DNA of 64,000 nt from UBA5109 sp038148755. Its GTDB lineage: Bacteria; Pseudomonadota; Gammaproteobacteria; Pseudomonadales; Pseudohongiellaceae. The translations under genes were made by a program, and so were the position numbers. A model generated the notes under the pieces. It worked only from the letters and a program-made list of their open reading frames with translations, had not been told where the DNA came from and searched no databases. Where the stretch lies: the NCBI GenBank assembly GCA_038148755.1, contig JAYQWA010000010.1:1-64000 (forward strand), given 5' to 3'. Positions 9,094-17,271 of this stretch are shown here, piece after piece (position 1 is the stretch's first letter; the number at the start of each line of letters is the position of its first letter).

Positions 9094-10197
9094 ATGTTAA
9101 ATTTTATTTTCAATAATCGGCGAATTAAGCTTTTTTTCATAGGCCTCTGCATCTTATTGACGCCAGCATCCTGGGCGCAAACTTCTCCCACTGCACCTGT
9201 TTTTGAACTGGATCCATTCTGGCCTGAGGTGCCAATGAATGGCAACTGGTTGACTGGTGGTTTGGGCGGTATGTGCCTAGGTCAAAATGATGAAGTGTAC
9301 CTGCTGAACCGGCAGAATGTTGTAGAGGCAGATCTGGATGCGGCTGTACTGGCTCCTCCAGTGATTGTGCTTAACAGGCAGGGAGAGGTCGTCAATGGCT
9401 GGGGTGACCCGGATCAGATTGGTGGGCGGCTGCATGATTGCCATGTTGATGGGCAGGGTAATATCTGGGTGGTTGCAGCAGCTACCGGGTACATTCAGAA
9501 ATATTCACCTGAAGGCGTATTGCTCGCACAGCTAGGTGAAAGTGACCTATATGACTCCACGGATGGTACGCGTGAGGGTGATCCTCTAAATTCCGATCGC
9601 GCTCAGTTTTTCCTTCCGGCGGCAATAGATGTTGATAATGCTACCGGGGAAATTTATGTTGCCGATGGTGAACTGCCAGGCGGCAACTCCCGCATCGCGG
9701 TGTTAAGCAGTAATGGTGAATTTCTGCGTCAATGGCAATTATTCAGAACGGATGATCAGCAAGATATTTTTGCAGGTCCGCATTGTCTGCGTCTTTCCAG
9801 TGATGGTCTGGTTTATGTCTGTGATCGTAGTGCTGATCAAATTCAGGTGTTTGATCATGATGGGCAGTTACAGCAGATCATAGAGATTGGCTTTGATTCT
9901 GTTACAGCGCCTGCTGGCAGGGAAAGTGGAACGAGAGGTACAGCCGTTGTTCTGGCTTTTTCTGCTGACCCGGAACAACGTTATTTATATGTTATTAATC
10001 AAAACAGTGTCCGTGTGGAGATTTTTGATCGTCTCAGCGGCGAGATGCTGACTCGTTTTGGCAACGGGCCTGGTCGTTATCGCGGGCAGTTTGAATTACC
10101 TCATGCCATAGCTGTTGATTCAGATGGTAATATTATTATTGCTGAGCAAGAAGGCCGCCGGGTACAAAAATTTAATTTCCTTGGCATAAGGCCCTGA
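9094..10197 (+). CDS. Secreted NHL-repeat beta-propeller protein
   Basis: A 367-residue protein with a signal peptide (IKLFFIGLCILLTPASWAQ) and NHL-type repeats: GNIWVVAAATGYIQKYSPEG, GEIYVADG..NSRIAVLSSNGEFLRQW, GLVYVCDRSADQIQVFDHDG and a C-terminal GNIIIAEQEGRRVQKF. These fold as a six-bladed propeller like that of peptidyl-alpha-hydroxyglycine alpha-amidating lyase, to which many bacterial members are loosely annotated. No catalytic function can be assigned. It is divergent from the hydroxyacid dehydrogenase gene across 115 bases and ends before a bidirectional terminator. Confidence 0.82.
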   Translation: MLNFIFNNRRIKLFFIGLCILLTPASWAQTSPTAPVFELDPFWPEVPMNGNWLTGGLGGMCLGQNDEVYLLNRQNVVEADLDAAVLAPPVIVLNRQGEVVNGWGDPDQIGGRLHDCHVDGQGNIWVVAAATGYIQKYSPEGVLLAQLGESDLYDSTDGTREGDPLNSDRAQFFLPAAIDVDNATGEIYVADGELPGGNSRIAVLSSNGEFLRQWQLFRTDDQQDIFAGPHCLRLSSDGLVYVCDRSADQIQVFDHDGQLQQIIEIGFDSVTAPAGRESGTRGTAVVLAFSADPEQRYLYVINQNSVRVEIFDRLSGEMLTRFGNGPGRYRGQFELPHAIAVDSDGNIIIAEQEGRRVQKFNFLGIRP

Positions 10198-10220
10198 ATA
10201 AGCCCCTAATAAATAAGATA

Positions 10221-10255
10221 AAAAACCCGCTTAAGAGAAACTTAAGTGGGTTTGG
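10221..10255. terminator. Bidirectional terminator between convergent genes
   Basis: A 13-bp stem AAACCCGCTTAAG / CTTAAGTGGGTTT (one G-T pair) around the loop AGAAA, flanked by A-rich sequence on the left and TTT on the right. It sits between the stop of the NHL protein and the stop of the convergent aldehyde dehydrogenase and could serve both. Confidence 0.8.
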
Positions 10256-10299
10256 ATTTAGCTTTAAAACTGCTGAGCTTGGAGAATTCTTAAAGTAGC

Positions 10300-11751
10300 C
10301 TAAAAAGGGTAATGCTCGGGTTGAGTGGCAACAGTAATCCAGCGTAATTCAGTGAAGGCATCGATACCTGCTTTTCCACCAAAACGGCCATAACCGGAAT
10401 TTTTCACACCACCAAACGGAATTTGAGCCTGATCCTGCACAGTTGGGCCATTAACATGACAAATACCAGATTTTATTCTGCGAGCAACTTGCAGACCACG
10501 AGCAATATCACGGGTAAAAACAGCAGATGACAAACCATATTCTGAGTCGTTAGCAATATTGATGGCTTCATCTTCATCGGCAGCCCTAATTACCGCAACA
10601 ACAGGCCCAAAGGACTCCTCGCTGTAAATTTTCATCTCAGGTGTAACCTCAGAAATGACATTGGCAGGCATTAAAACCCCGTCAGCATCCTGTCCACAAA
10701 GTCGGGTAGCACCTTTTCCAACAGCATCTGCAATCAGTGCTTCTACATGTTCAACAGATTTATGGTGTACGACGGCGCCCAGAGGAGTCTTGCCTTCGGC
10801 AGGATCACCAACAGCGAGTTGATCAACCTTGGCTTTAAATTTTTCAAGGAATTCATCAGCGATAGCATCAACCACAATTACCCTTTCAGTCGACATACAT
10901 ATTTGCCCCTGATTCATGAAAGCACCAAAGGCTGCAGCATCAACAGCGGCATCCAGATCTGCATCTTCCAGTACCAGCAACGGTGCCTTACCGCCTAGCT
11001 CGAGTAATACTGGTTTCAGATTTTTTGCTGCACGTTCAGCAATAATTCTTCCTACATTGGAAGAACCCGTGAAATTAATTCTTCGCACTGCTGGATGGTC
11101 AATCAGTGCTCCTACAATTTCACCCGCATCTTCAGGGGTATTAGAGACGAAATTAACAACGCCATCACCCAAACCTGCTTCCATAAAAGCACTGGCAATC
11201 AGGTAGTGCGTCCTTGGGCATTGTTCAGAGGCTTTAAAAATAACGGTATTGCCACAAGCCAGAGGCACTGCAATGGCCCTGACGCCGAGAATAATCGGCG
11301 CGTTCCATGGCGCTATACCGAGAATCACACCCACTGGTTCCCTTAAGCCCATTGATAATTGGCCAGGCTTGTCGGAAGGAATCACCTCACCATTTATTTG
11401 CGTTGTTAACGCAGCGGCCTCTCTGACAATTGACACTGCTAACATTAAGTTAAAACGTGCCCAGCCTTCAGTAGCGCCAATCTCACCCATCATGGCTGCA
11501 ACAAAATCATCTGCCTTGGCTTCCAGAGCGTCTGCAGCTTTGTTAAGGGCAGCTCTTCTGGCATTCGGAGATTGCGCCGACCATGCAGGGAAAGCTGCGC
11601 TGGCAGCTTCAGCTGCACTGTTGGCATCAGTGACTGATGCAGCAGCAGCGACTGTCACCAACTCGCCGGATATGGCACTTTTGATTTCAAGATGTTTGCT
11701 TGTATCCTGGCTTTTACCACCTATTAATAAAGGGATGTTTGATGTAGACAT
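10300..11751 (-). CDS. pchA: Aldehyde dehydrogenase (aromatic aldehyde type), PchA-like
   Basis: A 483-residue NAD(P)-dependent aldehyde dehydrogenase. It has the cofactor segment APWNAP (147-152) with N150, K173 in IFKASEQ, the general base E251 in LLELGGKAP, and the nucleophile C285 in NQGQICMSTER. The EQCPRTH and HVNGPTVQDQAQIPFGG segments resemble vanillin, benzaldehyde and salicylaldehyde dehydrogenases. It is divergent from genes for a cytochrome c and a p-cresol-methylhydroxylase-like flavoprotein. In the known Pseudomonas pchACXF cluster the aldehyde dehydrogenase PchA oxidises 4-hydroxybenzaldehyde made by PchCF, and the same job is inferred here. The symbol rests on context more than on sequence. 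The start ATG at 11751 is preceded by AGGAG. Confidence 0.82.
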   Translation of the reverse strand: MSTSNIPLLIGGKSQDTSKHLEIKSAISGELVTVAAAASVTDANSAAEAASAAFPAWSAQSPNARRAALNKAADALEAKADDFVAAMMGEIGATEGWARFNLMLAVSIVREAAALTTQINGEVIPSDKPGQLSMGLREPVGVILGIAPWNAPIILGVRAIAVPLACGNTVIFKASEQCPRTHYLIASAFMEAGLGDGVVNFVSNTPEDAGEIVGALIDHPAVRRINFTGSSNVGRIIAERAAKNLKPVLLELGGKAPLLVLEDADLDAAVDAAAFGAFMNQGQICMSTERVIVVDAIADEFLEKFKAKVDQLAVGDPAEGKTPLGAVVHHKSVEHVEALIADAVGKGATRLCGQDADGVLMPANVISEVTPEMKIYSEESFGPVVAVIRAADEDEAINIANDSEYGLSSAVFTRDIARGLQVARRIKSGICHVNGPTVQDQAQIPFGGVKNSGYGRFGGKAGIDAFTELRWITVATQPEHYPF

Positions 11752-12105
11752 TATTGCTCCTTTGGAAATTTGTTATCTGATTTTAATTAGCGCCGAAACC
11801 CTGGCTGATGCGTTCAAGAGCACTTAATTTGTGCTGTCTATGAATCGGGCAATATAGAGGGAGGTATTCGATAATTCAATTAATTTTTAGGTTGCTTAAT
11901 ATAAGTTTTTGAGAAGTCTGTTAAATTTGAGGTTAGGAGTAAAGGATTCTGCTACAGATATTAAACACTATATCTGAATCTAATAATGCTGGTAGTAATT
12001 CTAATTTCAATTACTGTTTCTTTGCTTTATATTCGCTATCATACATTTTTTACACATTTCAGTTGCTCTAAAAATGGTACAAGAAAAGGGAAAGGGGAAG
12101 AGAAA
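11752..12105. promoter_or_regulatory. Divergent control region of the pch-like cluster
   Basis: An AT-rich gene-free region of 354 bases between the divergent aldehyde dehydrogenase and cytochrome genes. Two inverted repeats stand out: AGCAC-N7-GTGCT at 11819-11835, and CAGATAT-N8-ATATCTG at 11955-11976. Either could bind a dimeric regulator controlling both directions. No regulator gene lies nearby. A longer upstream reading of the cytochrome ORF overlaps this region but has no ribosome-binding site. Confidence 0.5.
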
Positions 12106-12420
12106 TTGAAAATTATAAAAACTATCGGCCTGCAACTTTGTTTCTTAACGGCAAGTACAGTAAGTACGATGACATGGTCGCAGTCTGCAAATGACTGGCA
12201 GTCCGGTGAAGAGATTTTCGGCAAGATTTGCCAATATTGTCACACTCAGGGAGTGGGGCCGGTATTAACCGGGCGCAATTTGCCACCTGTATATTTCACA
12301 ACAATAGCCCGCAATGGTCTTAATGCGATGCCGGCTTTTAGACCGACTGAGCTTTCTGCAGAAGATCTTGAAAAAGTTGCTGACTTTTTGAGTCAAAGTA
12401 CTGGTGAGGAAAATCAATGA
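12106..12420 (+). CDS. pchC: Cytochrome c subunit of p-cresol-methylhydroxylase-type enzyme (PchC-like)
   Basis: A 104-residue secreted monohaem cytochrome c. It has a signal peptide (residues 1 to about 25, ending TMTWSQ), a haem motif C42-Q-Y-C45-H46, and a likely axial methionine M75 in NAMPAFRPTE. In the PCMH family this subunit accepts electrons from the flavoprotein and passes them to the respiratory chain. The TTG at 12106 is chosen because AAGGGGAAGAG precedes it and the signal peptide then begins MKIIKT; the longer upstream ATG has no ribosome-binding site. It overlaps the next gene by ATGA, which suggests translational coupling. Confidence 0.85.
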   Translation: MKIIKTIGLQLCFLTASTVSTMTWSQSANDWQSGEEIFGKICQYCHTQGVGPVLTGRNLPPVYFTTIARNGLNAMPAFRPTELSAEDLEKVADFLSQSTGEENQ

Positions 12421-12908
12421 GCATAAACCTTTCCAGACGACAAAGTCTGAAAGCAATAGCTGGTGCTGGCTTGCTATCGATAATGCCATTGAGCGCTGTA
12501 TTTGCAGGGAATGCGAAGCAGATATTTACTATTACAACTGCGGGTCTTGTCGGTGATGCTTTCAACAAGGCTGTAAACAGTTTATCGCAAATAAGCGCCA
12601 TTCAAATTGAAAATAAAAGTTATGAAAACCTTGTCTTATTATCAAACTTGCCAAAAGGATCACTGCTTGTTGGTTTGGCTAGTGAGGCAGAAAAAGTTGT
12701 GCTTGATGCCATTGTGCAGAATCGTAGAGGAATAATAAATACAACAGCGCGTATAAGTATTAACGAAAGTTCAGACGCAGCTATTCCCAGCTTGGTAGAA
12801 ATGACTTTGCAGGCTGCACTGGACAGAAATCATCATGCAAAAGTATTTGTTAATGCGCAGAACGGTAAAACAACAAGAACACTAACGAGCTTTTATGCTT
12901 ACCTGTAA
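12417..12908 (+). CDS. Tat-exported small protein between pchC and pchF (PchX position)
   Basis: A 163-residue protein of unknown function. It starts with a twin-arginine-like signal (SRRQSLKAIAGAGLL, residues 6-20, cleavage likely after AVFA) and shows no catalytic motif I recognise. Its place between the cytochrome and flavoprotein genes matches pchX of the Pseudomonas pchACXF operon, whose product is also uncharacterised. A role in assembly, export or haem/flavin attachment of the enzyme is possible but unproven. It overlaps the cytochrome stop by 4 bases, and a strong AGGGGG ribosome site for the next gene follows. Confidence 0.7.
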   Translation: MSINLSRRQSLKAIAGAGLLSIMPLSAVFAGNAKQIFTITTAGLVGDAFNKAVNSLSQISAIQIENKSYENLVLLSNLPKGSLLVGLASEAEKVVLDAIVQNRRGIINTTARISINESSDAAIPSLVEMTLQAALDRNHHAKVFVNAQNGKTTRTLTSFYAYL

Positions 12909-12953
12909 ATCTTTTGGGCCAGATTTGCTGTTACCAATATTTAGGGGGTTTTA

Positions 12954-14495
12954 ATGGCCGAATTCAATGTACTGCCTGAAGGCGTTTCTGCACAGGATTT
13001 TGGCAACGCGATTGAGGAATATGCCGCGATTGTGGGCGACGATAATGTATTCGTATCCGCAGATAGTCTGAATAGTTATAACAAGATTATGATTCCTGCT
13101 GATAACTATGATCATGCGCCTTCCGGGGCTCTGGCACCAGCTTCAACAGAAGAGGTGCAGGCCATTATCGGTGTTTGTGATAAATACAATATTCCTGTGT
13201 GGCCGGTTTCCACGGGCAAAAACTTTGGTTATGGATCGGCCGCTGCTGCTACCAGAGGTCAGGTAATTCTAGATTTACGCCGCATGAACAAAATCATTGA
13301 AGTTGATGCTGAACTAGGTACAGCTCTTATAGAGCCGGGTGTAACTTATCAGCAGTTAAAAGACTATCTGGTGGAGAACAACATTCCTTTATGGCTTTCT
13401 CCTCCAGCCCCGTCTGCCATTGTCAGTCCATTAGGGAATGCGGTAGACAGAGGCGTCGGTTACACACCCTACGGCGATAATTTCTTCTTTTCCTGCGGTA
13501 TGGAAGTGGTGCTGGCCGATGGTGAGGTTCTTCGAACTGGTATGGGATCAATGCCAAACTCGACAAGCTGGCAAGTATTTAAATGGGGCTATGGTCCTTC
13601 TCTGGATGGAATATTTACCCAATCCAACTATGGCATTGTCACCAAGCTTGGTATGTGGCTGATGCCCCAACCCCCGGCATTCAAGGCGTTTGTGATCAGG
13701 TTTCCTGATGATGCAGACATCGAAAAGGCCATAGAAATAATACGCCCGCTCAGAATAGCTCAAGTAATCCCCAATGCAGTGGTTATTGCGCATGCCCTCT
13801 GGGAAGGAGGCTCGGAAGTTGTTCGCTCTGATTATTATCAGGGAGAAGGGTCAATTTCTGATGATGCCGTTGAAAGAATGAAAGCTGATCTCGGCATGGG
13901 AGCCTGGAATATCTATGCTGGCCTTTATGGCACACCGGAGCAAATTGAGCTGAACTGGAATATTGTGAATGGTGCTTTTGCAGGTAGCGGCGCCATTATC
14001 CAGGATGAAACGGATATGGTCGGTAACAGCACCTTTGAATATCGCGCGCAATTGATGCGTGGTGAAATGACCCTGAAAGAATTCGGTTTATATAACTGGC
14101 GAGGCGGTGGCGGTTCGGCCTGGTTTGCTCCTGTAGCGCAGGCAAGGGGTTCGGAAGGGCTGCGACAGATGGAGCTGGCTAAAGAGATATTGGGTAAATA
14201 TGGTTTTGACTATGTTGCAGAATATATTATCGGCTGGCGCGAAGGACATCATATTATTGACCTGCTATTTGATAAGACCAATGCCGAGGAAACGGCTCGG
14301 GCGAATCAGTGCTTTGATGAACTTCTGCGCGAATTTTCTCAGCGTGGCTGGGGTTCTTATCGAACAAATATTGCGTTCATGGATAAAGTCGCCAACACCT
14401 TTGGTCCAGTCAAGCGTGATGTTGATCAACGAATCAAACGTGCTCTGGATCCCAAAGGTATTATCGCACCTGGAAAATCAGGGATTTATACTTAA
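12954..14495 (+). CDS. pchF: 4-cresol dehydrogenase (hydroxylating)-type flavoprotein (PchF-like)
   Basis: A 513-residue flavoprotein of the vanillyl-alcohol-oxidase/PCMH fold: FAD-binding half at about 1-240 (PVWPVSTGKNFGYG, SNYGIVTKLGMWLMP) and cap domain after it. Set against PCMH of Pseudomonas putida (numbering from memory), Y93 matches Tyr95. E376, Y380, W390, E423, H432, Y469 and R470 match Glu380, Tyr384, Trp394, Glu427, His436, Tyr473 and Arg474 with a constant offset of four. Y380 would therefore be the tyrosine that covalently binds FAD. PCMH Arg512 appears to be K508 here. The predicted reaction is oxidation and hydroxylation of a 4-alkylphenol side chain, with electrons going to the adjacent cytochrome. 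No N-terminal signal is seen, so export would need another route. The exact phenol (cresol, ethylphenol, eugenol) is unknown. Confidence 0.9.
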   Translation: MAEFNVLPEGVSAQDFGNAIEEYAAIVGDDNVFVSADSLNSYNKIMIPADNYDHAPSGALAPASTEEVQAIIGVCDKYNIPVWPVSTGKNFGYGSAAAATRGQVILDLRRMNKIIEVDAELGTALIEPGVTYQQLKDYLVENNIPLWLSPPAPSAIVSPLGNAVDRGVGYTPYGDNFFFSCGMEVVLADGEVLRTGMGSMPNSTSWQVFKWGYGPSLDGIFTQSNYGIVTKLGMWLMPQPPAFKAFVIRFPDDADIEKAIEIIRPLRIAQVIPNAVVIAHALWEGGSEVVRSDYYQGEGSISDDAVERMKADLGMGAWNIYAGLYGTPEQIELNWNIVNGAFAGSGAIIQDETDMVGNSTFEYRAQLMRGEMTLKEFGLYNWRGGGGSAWFAPVAQARGSEGLRQMELAKEILGKYGFDYVAEYIIGWREGHHIIDLLFDKTNAEETARANQCFDELLREFSQRGWGSYRTNIAFMDKVANTFGPVKRDVDQRIKRALDPKGIIAPGKSGIYT

Positions 14496-14671
14496 AAATA
14501 ATTATCCTTAATGACATTTCTATTTTCTGCTTTTCCGGAAGGCCTAAGCAAAGCTGTCCGATTTGATACCTAGTCTATTTTTGTGCTGAAACTGCAACGG
14601 TAATCTCGGCTTGTTTAAAGCGCTTGTTTTGGATAAGGTTCATCGGCTGATTTTTTATCAATTAAGGATGC

Positions 14672-15847
14672 ATGATGAGCAAGACTTCATTTAAACCCGG
14701 CAGGCATTTTCTACAGATTCCAGGGCCGTCCAATGTGCCCGACAGTGTTTTGCGTGCTATGGCGCAACCGGTTATAGATCACAGAGGGCCTGAATTCCCG
14801 GCCTTAACCTTTAATATTCTTGAACAGATCAAACCGGTATTTAATACTGATTCTCCGGTTTTCATTTATCCGGCCTCAGGTACTGGAGGCTGGGAATGTG
14901 CTTTGTTAAATACTTTATCGCCGGGAGATAAAGTACTCGCGTTTGAAACAGGTCATTTTGCCACCCTGTGGAAGGAAGTTGCGGATAAATTGGGCCTGAA
15001 TGTGCAGTGGGTTGCGGGTGACTGGCGCCACGGTGTAGATCCGGAAAAAGTCGAAGAGATTTTAAAGCAGGATGCTGAGCACAGCATTAAGGCCGTACTT
15101 GCCGTCCATACAGAAACATCTACCGGCGTAACCAGCCGGATAGACAAAATTCGTCAGGCGATTGATGCCGCCGGGCATCCTGCACTGTTTTTTGTTGATG
15201 CCGTCTCTTCATTGGCCTGTACCGAGTTTTACCATGATGAATGGCAGGTAGACGTCACGGTGAGTGGCTCACAAAAGGGGTTGATGCTGCCTCCGGGGCT
15301 CAGTTTTAATGCAGTCAGCGAGAAGGCTTTGGCAGCATCAAAGCAGGCAAAATCGCATCATTCCTATTGGCGCTGGGATGCCATGCTGAGTTTTAATGAA
15401 AAAGGCTATTACCCCTATACGCCCAGCACAAACCTGCTTTATGGTTTGCAGGAAGCCCTGAGCTTGTTGCATCAGGAAGGTCTGGAGAATGTCTTTGCCC
15501 GGCATCGACGTCTGGCGGCAGCTACCCGTTGTGCCGTAGAGGCTTGGGGGCTGGAGAATATCTGCCTGAATCCTGAAGAGTTCTGTAATTCAACAACGGC
15601 TGTTTTGATCCCGGAAGGCCATGATGCCGATGAGCTGCGTAAAATAATACTGGAACGTTTTAATATGTCGCTCGGGACAGGCCTCGGTAAACTCAAAGGG
15701 AAAATATTCAGAATCGGCCATATTGGGGATTTCAATGAACTGATGCTGGCGGGCACACTTTGCGGGGTTGAAATGGGCCTGAATATTAGCGGTATTCCTT
15801 ATCAGAGGGGCGGTGTTAATGCGGCGCTGGATTACCTTGCGGCTTAA
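14672..15847 (+). CDS. Class V aminotransferase (serine-glyoxylate type)
   Basis: A 391-residue PLP enzyme of class V. It has the N-terminal IPGPSNVPDSVLRAM, the DHRGPEF segment typical of serine-glyoxylate aminotransferases, HTETSTG (146-152), the PLP-ring aspartate in VDAVSSL (about 175), and the PLP lysine K202 in SGSQKGLMLPPGL. It should convert glyoxylate to glycine using serine or alanine. AAGGA lies five bases before the ATG pair. A GntP-type permease begins 50 bases downstream and a D-2-hydroxyacid dehydrogenase lies opposite, so it probably handles the 2-oxo acid made from an imported hydroxy acid. Confidence 0.88.
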   Translation: MMSKTSFKPGRHFLQIPGPSNVPDSVLRAMAQPVIDHRGPEFPALTFNILEQIKPVFNTDSPVFIYPASGTGGWECALLNTLSPGDKVLAFETGHFATLWKEVADKLGLNVQWVAGDWRHGVDPEKVEEILKQDAEHSIKAVLAVHTETSTGVTSRIDKIRQAIDAAGHPALFFVDAVSSLACTEFYHDEWQVDVTVSGSQKGLMLPPGLSFNAVSEKALAASKQAKSHHSYWRWDAMLSFNEKGYYPYTPSTNLLYGLQEALSLLHQEGLENVFARHRRLAAATRCAVEAWGLENICLNPEEFCNSTTAVLIPEGHDADELRKIILERFNMSLGTGLGKLKGKIFRIGHIGDFNELMLAGTLCGVEMGLNISGIPYQRGGVNAALDYLAA

Positions 15848-15897
15848 GTAACCCGAGTAAAGTTTTCAAAAGATAAAAATAATAAAAGGAATCGTTA

Positions 15898-17271
15898 ATG
15901 GATGCTTCGACAGCGGTAAGTGACAGTGCCGCGATTTCATTGTTTGGCTTTGCTATTGTCATTTTTCTTTTGCTGTTTCTGATAGCTAAATGGAAGTGGC
16001 ATGTTTTTTTCGCTTTGCTGATTCCCATCATGTTGTTTGGCGTGTTGCCAGGTGTTCAGCAAAATAACTTTATTGATGCTTTTGAAAGTGGCTTTGGTAA
16101 TACCCTGGGCTCAATTGGTGTTGTCATTGTTCTGGGTTCCATCATAGCGGAGGCCTTGAAGCATACCGGAGCAATTCAGGTGATCACCCGATCAATGGTT
16201 AACCTGGTAGGGACACAGCGGATGCCACTGGCTTTGACATTGACAGGCTTCGTTATCGGCATTGCCATCTTTTCAGATGTGGCCTATGTCATCCTGAATC
16301 CGCTGGTACATTCTGCTGCCAAAACCATGGGTGTTGGTATCGCAACAATGTCGACCGGCCTGGTTGGCGCTTTGCAGTTAACCCATGCCATTGTGCCGCC
16401 AACACCAGGGCCTTTGGCTGCTGCTGCATTGGTGGGTGCTGATATCGGCAAGACCATCATTTTTGGAGGCATAGCCTGCCTGTTCGGTTCTATAGCTGGC
16501 TGGGCTTGGGGCGCTTTTGTGGCTGGTCCTCGAATTAAAACCATGGCAAGCGACGAATTTGAAGGTGTCTCAATTGATGACCTTGATGCAGATGGGCCTG
16601 ATGAACTGCCATCGACATTGAGTTCATATATGCCGATTGTCATTCCGATTATATTAATCGGCACACAAAGTGTTGTTGCTCTGGTTTTTCCAGAAGGGCA
16701 TATTCTAAGCACGATTTTTTCTTATCTGGGCTGGCCGGTCATCGCCCTGTCTGTAGGAGTCTGGTTAGCTTACCGGAATATCAGGAGCAAGGATGACAAG
16801 GAAAAAGCCAAAGATGCCTGGGTTGAAACGGCATTGAAAACTTCTGCGATGATTCTGGTAGTAACAGGTCTGGGTGGCTCTCTGAGTGCTATTTTACGCG
16901 GGACACCGGCTGTGGATTTTATCGCATCAATTTTCATAGACTATGGTCTGCCCACCATCATGCTGCCTTTTGTGATTGGTATCATCGGTAACATGATTAC
17001 CGGTTCAACCACAGTCGGGGTGATTACAGCAGCTTCCCTGGTAGCTCCGATGCTAGGGACCCTGGGGCTTTCAGCAGAAGCCGCCATGCTGGCAGGCGCC
17101 AGCGGTTCAGTCATTATCAAGTATGTAAATAGCAGCTATTTCTGGGTTTGCACATCACTTTCACGTTTAAGTGTGCCAGATGCCGTGTTCAGTTATGGTG
17201 GTGCAACCTTGGTCGGCGGGTTAGTCTCTTTTATGAGTGTCTATATCATGTGGATGATGGGTTTGATTTAA
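15898..17271 (+). CDS. GntP-family organic acid permease
   Basis: A 457-residue inner-membrane carrier with about 12 membrane segments. The family signature is seen in LQLTHAIVPPTPGPLAAAALVGADIG (about 160-185) and in MITGSTTVGVITAASL near the C-terminus. GntP carriers are proton symporters for gluconate, glycerate and similar hydroxy acids. AAGGA precedes the ATG. It follows a class V aminotransferase and ends in a shared TTAA with the convergent FAD/Fe-S dehydrogenase; a D-hydroxy acid such as glycerate, glycolate or lactate is the inferred cargo. Confidence 0.87.
   Translation: MDASTAVSDSAAISLFGFAIVIFLLLFLIAKWKWHVFFALLIPIMLFGVLPGVQQNNFIDAFESGFGNTLGSIGVVIVLGSIIAEALKHTGAIQVITRSMVNLVGTQRMPLALTLTGFVIGIAIFSDVAYVILNPLVHSAAKTMGVGIATMSTGLVGALQLTHAIVPPTPGPLAAAALVGADIGKTIIFGGIACLFGSIAGWAWGAFVAGPRIKTMASDEFEGVSIDDLDADGPDELPSTLSSYMPIVIPIILIGTQSVVALVFPEGHILSTIFSYLGWPVIALSVGVWLAYRNIRSKDDKEKAKDAWVETALKTSAMILVVTGLGGSLSAILRGTPAVDFIASIFIDYGLPTIMLPFVIGIIGNMITGSTTVGVITAASLVAPMLGTLGLSAEAAMLAGASGSVIIKYVNSSYFWVCTSLSRLSVPDAVFSYGGATLVGGLVSFMSVYIMWMMGLI

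Noticed and set aside
11249..11827. Long Ala-rich frame opposite the aldehyde dehydrogenase
   Set aside because: It is antisense to a gene with all catalytic residues; the composition reflects the complementary codons.
16284..16712. 142-residue frame opposite the GntP permease
   Set aside because: Proline- and alanine-rich shadow of membrane-segment codons; no start signal or domain.
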